Notes under the pieces: generated by a model | Seen by the model: the letters and a program-made list of their open reading frames with translations, nothing else | What the model was told of the DNA's origin: nothing | The model's database searches: none | Part shown: in pieces, positions 61,878-64,000 of the stretch | How the letters are laid out: each line of letters opens with the position of its first letter | Numbering within the stretch: position 1 is the stretch's first letter | Origin: Escherichia coli DSM 30083 = JCM 1649 = ATCC 11775 | GTDB taxonomy: Bacteria; Pseudomonadota; Gammaproteobacteria; Enterobacterales; Enterobacteriaceae | Assembly: GCF_003697165.2 (NCBI RefSeq) | Contig: NZ_CP033092.2 | Location: 3,782,001-3,846,000, forward strand | Length of the DNA stretch: 64,000 nt | Direction of reading: 5' to 3' | Translations under genes and position numbers: made by a program

Positions 61878-62054
61878 TAGAGTAAGTAACTGGTTAATTT
61901 ACATTCTGGTCGCGTGCGCAAATACGCTTTTCCTCACACAGTTGTCAAGTGTTACGTTTAGATAATTGCTATCCGGAAAAGCATCTGCTATTTATAGCGG
62001 CCTCATTTTTCCCCCGAACATGGGGATCGATAGTGCGTGTTAAGGAGAAGCAAC

Positions 62055-62510
62055 ATGCAAGAAGGGCAAAACCGTAAAACATCGTCCCTGAGTATTCTCG
62101 CCATCGCTGGGGTGGAACCATATCAGGAGAAGCCGGGCGAAGAGTATATGAATGAAGCCCAGCTGGCGCACTTCCGTCGTATTCTGGAAGCATGGCGTAA
62201 TCAACTCAGGGATGAAGTCGATCGCACCGTTACACATATGCAGGATGAAGCAGCCAACTTCCCGGACCCGGTAGACCGTGCAGCCCAGGAAGAAGAGTTC
62301 AGCCTCGAACTGCGTAACCGCGATCGCGAGCGTAAGCTGATCAAAAAGATCGAGAAGACGCTGAAAAAAGTGGAAGACGAAGATTTCGGCTACTGCGAAT
62401 CCTGCGGTGTTGAAATTGGTATTCGCCGTCTGGAAGCGCGCCCGACAGCCGATCTGTGCATCGACTGCAAAACGCTGGCTGAAATTCGCGAAAAACAGAT
62501 GGCTGGCTAA
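62055..62510 (+). CDS. dksA: RNA polymerase-binding transcription factor DksA
   Basis: A 151-residue coiled-coil factor that enters the RNA polymerase secondary channel and, with ppGpp, inhibits rRNA promoters and activates amino-acid promoters. Tip aspartates D71 and D74 (PDPVDRA) and zinc-finger cysteines 114, 117, 135 and 138 are intact. The start ATG 62055 follows AAGGAGAAGC. The rrn P1 at 476-527 is one of its classical targets. A terminator follows, so read-through into gluQ is limited. Confidence 0.99.
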   Translation: MQEGQNRKTSSLSILAIAGVEPYQEKPGEEYMNEAQLAHFRRILEAWRNQLRDEVDRTVTHMQDEAANFPDPVDRAAQEEEFSLELRNRDRERKLIKKIEKTLKKVEDEDFGYCESCGVEIGIRRLEARPTADLCIDCKTLAEIREKQMAG

Positions 62511-62538
62511 TTACAGCCGTTCCATCACGTTTACCACA

Positions 62539-62566
62539 GGCGGGAAATGCTCCCGCCTTATTTTTT
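62539..62566 (+). terminator. Rho-independent terminator of dksA
   Basis: GGCGGGA and TCCCGCC pair around AATGC, followed by TTATTTTTT. The loop contains an ATG (62547) that is in frame with gluQ. Confidence 0.9.
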
Positions 62567-62576
62567 GTTCAAAGAG

Positions 62577-63473
62577 ATGACAGACACACACTATATTGGC
62601 CGCTTCGCCCCCTCTCCTTCCGGCGAGCTTCATTTTGGTTCTCTGATTGCTGCGCTTGGCAGCTATTTGCAGGCTCGCGCCCGGCAAGGTCGCTGGCTGG
62701 TACGCATTGAAGATATCGACCCGCCTCGTGAAGTTCCCGGTGCCGCAGAAACTATCCTGCGCCAGCTGGAACATTACGGCCTGCACTGGGACGGCGACGT
62801 TCTCTGGCAATCGCAACGTCACCACGCCTATCGCGAAGCACTCGCCTGGTTACATGAGCAAGGACTAAGTTATTACTGCACCTGCACGCGTGCGCGTATT
62901 CAAAGCATTGGCGGTATTTACGACGGTCATTGCCGGGATTTGCATCATGGACCAGACAACGCCGCAGTACGTATCCGCCAGCAGCATCCGGTCACCCAGT
63001 TTACTGATCTGCTGCGAGGCATTATTCACGCCGACGAAAAACTGGCACGGGAAGATTTTATTATTCATCGCCGTGATGGTTTGTTTGCCTATAACCTGGC
63101 GGTGGTGGTGGATGATCACTTCCAGGGCGTGAGCGAAATTGTCCGCGGGGCAGATTTGATCGAACCGACGGTGCGGCAAATCTCGCTGTACCAGCTTTTT
63201 GGCTGGAAAGTGCCAGATTACATCCATTTACCGCTGGCGCTTAATCCACAAGGCGCTAAACTTTCCAAGCAGAATCATGCGCCTGCGTTGCCGAAAGGCG
63301 ATCCGCGCCCGGTGTTAATCGCGGCACTTCATTTTCTGGGTCAGCAGGTAGAAACACACTGGCAGGATTTCAGCGTCGAGCAAATCCTTCAGTCAGCCGT
63401 CAAAAACTGGACGCTGACCGCCGTGCCTGAGTCGGCAATTGTAAATTCAACATTCTCAAATGCGTCATGCTGA
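62577..63473 (+). CDS. gluQ: Glutamyl-Q tRNA(Asp) synthetase
   Basis: A 298-residue paralogue of the GluRS catalytic core without an anticodon-binding domain. It attaches Glu to queuosine-34 of tRNA-Asp. The HIGH-like HFGS (about 17-20) and KMSKS-like KLSKQ (about 228-232) are present; zinc ligands lie at CTC (near 98-100) with Cys near 119. ATG 62577 (MTDTHYIG) is preferred: a 10-codon extension to 62547 begins in the loop of the dksA terminator. Its weak AGAG site implies low expression. Confidence 0.93.
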   Translation: MTDTHYIGRFAPSPSGELHFGSLIAALGSYLQARARQGRWLVRIEDIDPPREVPGAAETILRQLEHYGLHWDGDVLWQSQRHHAYREALAWLHEQGLSYYCTCTRARIQSIGGIYDGHCRDLHHGPDNAAVRIRQQHPVTQFTDLLRGIIHADEKLAREDFIIHRRDGLFAYNLAVVVDDHFQGVSEIVRGADLIEPTVRQISLYQLFGWKVPDYIHLPLALNPQGAKLSKQNHAPALPKGDPRPVLIAALHFLGQQVETHWQDFSVEQILQSAVKNWTLTAVPESAIVNSTFSNASC

Positions 63474-63532
63474 GCTATGATTAGCCGCTATTTTTTTGTC
63501 CTGAATGATGTTTGACACTACCGAGGTGTACT

Positions 63533-64000
63533 ATTTTTACCCGAGTCGCTAATTTTTGCCGCAAGGTGCTAAGCCGCGAGGAAAGCGAGGCTGAACAGGC
63601 AGTCGCCCGTCCACAGGTGACGGTGATCCCGCGTGAGCAGCATGCTATTTCCCGCAAAGATATCAGTGAAAATGCCCTGAAGGTAATGTACAGGCTCAAT
63701 AAAGCGGGATACGAAGCCTGGCTGGTTGGCGGCGGCGTGCGCGACCTGTTACTTGGCAAAAAGCCGAAAGATTTTGACGTGACCACCAACGCCACGCCAG
63801 AGCAGGTGCGCAAACTGTTCCGTAATTGCCGCCTGGTGGGTCGCCGTTTCCGTCTGGCTCATGTGATGTTTGGCCCGGAGATTATCGAAGTTGCGACCTT
63901 CCGTGGACATCACGAAGGTAACGTCAGCGACCGCACGACCTCCCAACGCGGGCAAAACGGTATGTTGCTGCGCGACAACATTTTCGGCTCCATCGAAGAA
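63533..64000 (+). CDS. pcnB: Poly(A) polymerase I (partial, C-terminus beyond the window)
   Basis: The first 156 codons of the polymerase that adds 3' poly(A) tails and marks RNAs for decay, also controlling ColE1 plasmid copy number. Initiation is at AUU (63533-63535) behind GAGG (63523-63526), the rare start known for pcnB; no ATG or GTG start fits. The nucleotidyltransferase signature GGGVRDLLLGKKPKDFDV, with the catalytic DxD, is present. The gene runs off the right edge. Confidence 0.95.
   Translation, partial: MFTRVANFCRKVLSREESEAEQAVARPQVTVIPREQHAISRKDISENALKVMYRLNKAGYEAWLVGGGVRDLLLGKKPKDFDVTTNATPEQVRKLFRNCRLVGRRFRLAHVMFGPEIIEVATFRGHHEGNVSDRTTSQRGQNGMLLRDNIFGSIEE

Noticed and set aside
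62012..62025. CCCC/GGGG hairpin in the dksA leader
   Set aside because: A 4-bp stem is too short to support a riboswitch or attenuator claim.

Overview
The window is a stretch of enterobacterial core chromosome. I recognise almost every gene as the Escherichia coli (or Shigella / very close Escherichia) orthologue, in the gene order known from E. coli K-12 around minutes 3.5-5 but printed in the opposite orientation. It is not identical to K-12: as far as I can recall the K-12 proteins, there are scattered substitutions, a 4-bp contraction at the start of cdaR and a base change at the yaeP/rof overlap. I see no prophage, insertion sequence, integron, CRISPR array, tRNA gene or foreign-looking island.

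Layout. 1-546: 5' end of a 16S rRNA gene (minus strand) with the rrn leader, boxA, P2 and P1. 547-1119: gmhB. 1209-3839: MetJ-controlled methionine importer metNIQ. 3957-6894: rcsF, trmO, proS. 6947-10228: yaeF, nlpE, arfB, yaeQ, and the small overlapping pair yaeP-rof, with REP elements. 10276-12028: tilS and yaeR. 12085-33765: a long minus-strand series. Read in its own direction it runs rpsB, tsf, pyrH, frr, dxr, ispU, cdsA, rseP, bamA, skp, lpxD, fabZ, lpxA, lpxB, rnhB, dnaE, accA, ldcC. It links translation, nucleotide and isoprenoid supply, phospholipid and lipid A synthesis, outer-membrane assembly and replication.

34133-39214 (plus): map, glnD, dapD, yaeH. 39268-43647 (minus): cdaR, degP, dgt. 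43731-45883 (plus): mtn, btuF, yadS. 45930-47777 (minus): erpA, clcA. 48002-49282 (plus): hemL. 49317-55277 (minus): the ferrichrome operon fhuACDB behind a Fur box. 55497-60554 (minus): mrcB and hrpB. 60628-64000 (plus): thpR, sfsA, dksA, gluQ and the start of pcnB, which uses an AUU initiation codon and runs off the window.

Main points for a second look. In cdaR a TGGC tandem repeat at the usual start has two copies, which puts the ATG behind the good ribosome-binding site out of frame. One base position serves both the last codon of yaeP and the start region of rof. Envelope-stress and metal-regulated promoters are readable (sigma-E at degP, Fur at fhuA, MetJ at metN). Several genes remain poorly characterised (yaeF, yaeQ, yaeP, yaeH, yadS). 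I found no convincing previously undescribed system; this is conserved housekeeping DNA.
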